Below are positions 60,822 to 64,000 of a stretch of 64,000 nucleotides of DNA, in pieces. The position numbers and the translations under genes were made by a program. The notes beneath the pieces are model-generated. The model ran no database searches, was not told the origin of the DNA, and saw only the letters and a list, made by a program, of their open reading frames with translations. The stretch lies in the NCBI RefSeq assembly GCF_025917005.1, contig NZ_CP078091.1, positions 1,426,001 to 1,490,000 of the forward strand, read 5' to 3'. This stretch comes from Porphyrobacter sp. ULC335. Its GTDB lineage: Bacteria; Pseudomonadota; Alphaproteobacteria; Sphingomonadales; Sphingomonadaceae. How positions within the stretch are numbered: position 1 is the stretch's first letter; each line of letters opens with the position of its first letter.

Positions 60822-63800
60822 TCAGAAGCCAAGCTGGTCGGTGTTGATGCGGAGACCTGCATAGAAGTACCGGCCCAGCCAGCCCACACCTGACTGACTG
60901 GCGATCCCGCGGATCGGCAGTTCGTTGGTGAAGTTGTTCACCCCGAGGAAGAAGCTCGCCTGCTCGTTGTCGGTGGTGAATTCGGCCCGCAGATCGTGGA
61001 TGAAGCGATCGTTGATCACGAGGAATTCCGGCGCGGCAATGTCCGGATCGCCAGCGATCTGGTCCCTTTCGAAGCGCAGCTGATCGCCGACATATTGCAC
61101 GCCGTAGTTGAGCGTGACGTTATCGAGCGACCATGTGATATCGGCTGTCCCGACCCACTCGGGCGAACCGTTCTCACCCTGGTTGTCATCAACGATGCCG
61201 CCATTGGCCGGAAGCACCAGCAGCTTGTCGAGGTAGCCCACGGTGCCGCGCAGGTTGAACCGGCCCAGCTTGCCGTCGCCCGGCTCGAAGGCATAGTTCA
61301 CCGTCACATCCGCACCCGCCGTCTCGATGAAGGCGACGTTCTGCGGCGACAGCTCGTAATTGCTCACGAAGCCCGTGCTGGTCGAGCGCTCGATCAGATC
61401 GCAGAACACGTTGTCCAGCGTGGCCGAGTCGACGCAGAACTGCGCGGTCTCGTTCAACGTTGCCGTGCGCACGGCGTTCGTAAGCCTGATGTCGTACCAG
61501 TCACCGGTCACGGTCAGACCGGGCACGAAGCTCGGCTGCAGGATCACGCCCGCCGTCCAGGTGGTCGCGCCTTCTTCCGTGAGGTTCCGGTTGCCCGAGA
61601 AGATCCCTTCGCGGCTGGCGCTCGCATTGATGTCGCTGGCCGGGTCGAAGGTGTCGAAATCGACGCCCAGACCTTCGATCAGCGCCCGGCAATTGGCCGC
61701 GCGGAACGAGGTGCCCTGGTTGAGGTTTTCCGGACCACACGGATCGTTGATGAAGGCGAACGTCCCGCTGCGCGGTGCGAACAGCTCGGTGATGTTCGGT
61801 GCGCGAACCGATTCCGAATAGCCGCCACGGAAGCGGATATCGCGGATCGGCGCCCACTGGCCGTTGACCGACCACGCTTCGGTGGTGCCGACGGTCGAGT
61901 AGTCCGAATAACGGCCCGCAACGGTGAATTCGAGCACTTCGAAGAACGGCCGGTCGGCGAGGATCGGCACGTTGATTTCGCCGAACACTTCCCAAACGTC
62001 GAAGCTGCCACGCTCGGGCGCGAGCAGCGCCAGATCGGCCAGCACACCGGAATCAGGATCGAAGTCCGTGACCTGAGTGGAGATCGCATCAGGACGGAAA
62101 TTGCTGCTTTCCTTGCGATATTCGCCGCCGAACGCGAAGTTGATCGCACCGCCGGGAAGCTCGAAGAACTTGCCGAAATCGCCGCTGATGAAGGCGTTGG
62201 CGACGTGCTGTTCGATGCGGTATTCGTTTTCCGTGTCGGTCAGGATGAAGTCGAGCGCTGCCTGGCTGGCAACGCCTTCACCGAAGATGTTGAGCGGCAC
62301 GCACTGACCGGGCGTGAAGGTCTGCGGCGCTTCGCCATAATTGCCGTTGCCAGCATCTGCGAGCGCCCCGCCGTCGACATTGACGCGGCAATCGAACACG
62401 CCATTGGCCACACCGGTGCGGAACTGGCCGACGTCCACCACGTCGAGCGCGGCGAAGTAACGGTCTTCGATGCGCTGGTTGGTCGAGATGTAGGTGGTGT
62501 CGTTGCGGCCATAGACATAGCTCGCCTCGAACTTCACGTTGTCGCTGACATTGCCGTCGAAACCGATGACGGTGCGATAGAGATCACGCTCGAAATTCTC
62601 GTCGCGTGTGCCGAAATCGAAGTTGTCACGGTTGAACAGCAGCCCGCCGAACTGGTCGAGTCCGGCAGCCCGGATGTTGGCTGGGATCAGCGGGTTATCT
62701 TCCGAGATATAGGTGAAGAAATCGAAGGAGGGCTGCGCGATCGTGAAGTTTTCGGACTTCACATACTTGCCTTCCGCGAAGAAGCGGATGTCGGGCGTCA
62801 GCTGATAATTGAAGAAGGCATTGAACGAGTGGTGCTCGGTCCCGGCTTGCAAATCGCCCTGATAGTCGTTGATCGGAGTGTTATCGCCGCCCTGCGCCAG
62901 GAAGCCCGACTGCGGCAAGAATATGCCGCGATCATAGGGCAGGCCCGAGCCGAGGAAATCCGGCGGCAGATCGCCATCCGGAGTCTGGCGGATGATGATC
63001 GCGCCGCCCGGGGCGCTGTCCGAATATCCGATCCGGTTCAGGAAGACAAAGTCGGGCTTGTTGGGATCGTCTGTACCATCGGCAAGGAAGCCGTCGGGGT
63101 TGCGGACCAGCGTGTCGGCTTCGAACCGGCCGTTGGGGCGGTCCCCGTATCCGACCCGCGCATCGTCGCGGTATTCGTAGTTCAGGGTGAAGTTGCCGCG
63201 ATCATCGGCGAAGTTCTTGCCGATGGTGGCCGAGAAGAAGCGGCTTTCCGCATCGCCGAAGTCGGAAACCCCGTTCTGCGCGCGGATATCAATGCCTTCG
63301 AAATCGCGGCGCATGATGAAGTTCACCACGCCCGAGACGCCGTCGGCGCCGTAGACCGACGAAACGCCGCCGGTGAGAATGTCGACCCGCTCGATCAGGC
63401 TGACCGGGATCGTGTTGGTATCGACCGCCGCTTCACCCGAAACGCCCGCGATATGGCGCCGGCCATCGACCAGCACCAGCGTGCGGTTCGCGCCGAGATT
63501 GCGCAGGTTGAGCAGGTTGACGCCCGCAGCGCCGGTGCGCGCCTGCGATCCGGCCGCGTCGAAATTGGTTTCGGAATTGAACAGCGCGGGGCTCTGGGCG
63601 AGCAGTTCGGAAACGTTGTTGATACCCGACTGGACGATATTCTCGGCCGTGACGCTCACCACCGGGGTGGCGGTTGCGGCTTCGGGACGCTGGATGCGCG
63701 TACCGGTCACCACGATATCTTCGACTTCTTCCTCAGCGACTTCGTCTGCGGTGATGACTGCATCCTGCGCGGCGGCAACGGACGGCATTCCAACACTCAG

Positions 63801-63863
63801 CCCAATCAGCCCGGCAGTGAGCATGAGTTGAGCGTGGCGACGCCTGACGTCATTCTTGATCAT
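60822..63863 (-). CDS. TonB-dependent receptor, large (oligosaccharide/other substrate type)
   Basis: 1013 residues from the ATG at 63863, with AGGGAA upstream. Signal peptide LMLTAGLIGLSVGMPSVAAA; TonB-box-like EDIVVTGTRIQ; plug with NNVSELLAQSPALFNSETNF, LNLRNLGANRTLVLVDGRRH, IERVDILTGGVSSVYGADGV and VVNFIMRRDFEGID. The barrel ends in Phe (LRINTDQLGF). The size and LRNLG/VLVDGRR plug type resemble the abundant sphingomonad receptors, rather than the siderophore class at 56487. Substrate unknown; no neighbouring enzymes are in the window. Confidence 0.93.
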   Translation of the reverse strand: MIKNDVRRRHAQLMLTAGLIGLSVGMPSVAAAQDAVITADEVAEEEVEDIVVTGTRIQRPEAATATPVVSVTAENIVQSGINNVSELLAQSPALFNSETNFDAAGSQARTGAAGVNLLNLRNLGANRTLVLVDGRRHIAGVSGEAAVDTNTIPVSLIERVDILTGGVSSVYGADGVSGVVNFIMRRDFEGIDIRAQNGVSDFGDAESRFFSATIGKNFADDRGNFTLNYEYRDDARVGYGDRPNGRFEADTLVRNPDGFLADGTDDPNKPDFVFLNRIGYSDSAPGGAIIIRQTPDGDLPPDFLGSGLPYDRGIFLPQSGFLAQGGDNTPINDYQGDLQAGTEHHSFNAFFNYQLTPDIRFFAEGKYVKSENFTIAQPSFDFFTYISEDNPLIPANIRAAGLDQFGGLLFNRDNFDFGTRDENFERDLYRTVIGFDGNVSDNVKFEASYVYGRNDTTYISTNQRIEDRYFAALDVVDVGQFRTGVANGVFDCRVNVDGGALADAGNGNYGEAPQTFTPGQCVPLNIFGEGVASQAALDFILTDTENEYRIEQHVANAFISGDFGKFFELPGGAINFAFGGEYRKESSNFRPDAISTQVTDFDPDSGVLADLALLAPERGSFDVWEVFGEINVPILADRPFFEVLEFTVAGRYSDYSTVGTTEAWSVNGQWAPIRDIRFRGGYSESVRAPNITELFAPRSGTFAFINDPCGPENLNQGTSFRAANCRALIEGLGVDFDTFDPASDINASASREGIFSGNRNLTEEGATTWTAGVILQPSFVPGLTVTGDWYDIRLTNAVRTATLNETAQFCVDSATLDNVFCDLIERSTSTGFVSNYELSPQNVAFIETAGADVTVNYAFEPGDGKLGRFNLRGTVGYLDKLLVLPANGGIVDDNQGENGSPEWVGTADITWSLDNVTLNYGVQYVGDQLRFERDQIAGDPDIAAPEFLVINDRFIHDLRAEFTTDNEQASFFLGVNNFTNELPIRGIASQSGVGWLGRYFYAGLRINTDQLGF

Positions 63864-64000
63864 GTAAGATATTTCCCTGTTCGAGATCGTTGTTCGATCC
63901 TCGCAGGTACACCCGCCCAGACAGCGGCAGTCATACACTTGCCGCTTCTTGCACATGCGAAGATTCGGGCGTTTGTCCTGCGATTGCCGACGCTTGCAAC
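63864..64000. other. Upstream region of the large TonB receptor gene
   Basis: 137 nt to the end of the window. It should hold the receptor's promoter. I see no gene and no clear operator. Confidence 0.4.

Overview
The window is GC-rich, almost fully coding chromosome from an alphaproteobacterium. The gene set points to Sphingomonadales, most likely Erythrobacteraceae: an alphaproteobacterial SspB, a SWIB/MDM2 protein, large TonB-dependent receptors with VVTGTR plug starts, a clustered hisBHAFE-HIT block and ybgC-tolQRAB-pal. This placement rests on gene content read by eye, not on a search. No rRNA, CRISPR array, integrase or transposase was found. There is one tRNA, tRNA-Ser(GGA).

Layout. 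1-8 kb: a truncated hypothetical, a photolyase-like flavoprotein with unusual domain order, a lipoprotein, a GFA protein, an S41 protease lipoprotein, PEBP, SWIB, DoxX/cupin and an M19 dipeptidase, then a run of tiny membrane proteins around a DUF2945 protein. 8-18 kb: dapD, then acyl-CoA catabolism (APH-type kinase, Zn-alcohol dehydrogenase, three acyl-CoA dehydrogenases, an SDR and a GPH-type transporter). 18-25 kb: a large uncharacterised secreted protein, gmk, sspB, and an overlapping hisB-hisH-hisA-hisF-hisE-HIT operon. 25-29.5 kb: the Tol-Pal operon. 29.8-37.6 kb: a J-domain protein, a degenerate SDR, a cystathionine gamma-synthase-family enzyme, a DASS transporter, two tandem DUF547 genes and infC. 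37.6-43 kb: a MarR-like regulator, pdeM, hemF, a Doc/AbrB toxin-antitoxin pair and the long RelA/SpoT protein. 43-52 kb: a cyclophilin, tRNA-Ser, several poorly characterised secreted and membrane genes, a serine hydrolase, a two-component system, and a cytochrome b-like protein divergent from an Rrf2 regulator. 52-64 kb: a tightly coupled five-gene operon (TonB receptor, ABC ATPase, two DUF3526 permeases, M14-like deacylase), an ABC-F protein and a second TonB receptor.

Across this run four copies of a mosaic palindromic element (CCCCTCC hairpins flanking a CCGCTGCGACTAGGC core) lie between co-directional genes. A separate CGTCATTGCGAG-type inverted repeat lies between the convergent rel and cyclophilin genes.

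The best candidates for under-described biology are the LvaA/LvaC-like kinase plus dehydrogenase set, the TonB-ABC-M14 operon, the Rrf2/cytochrome b pair with its dyad, the photolyase with an N-terminal FAD domain, and the miniature membrane-protein/tudor cluster. All functional statements come from reading motifs and context; no similarity search was run.
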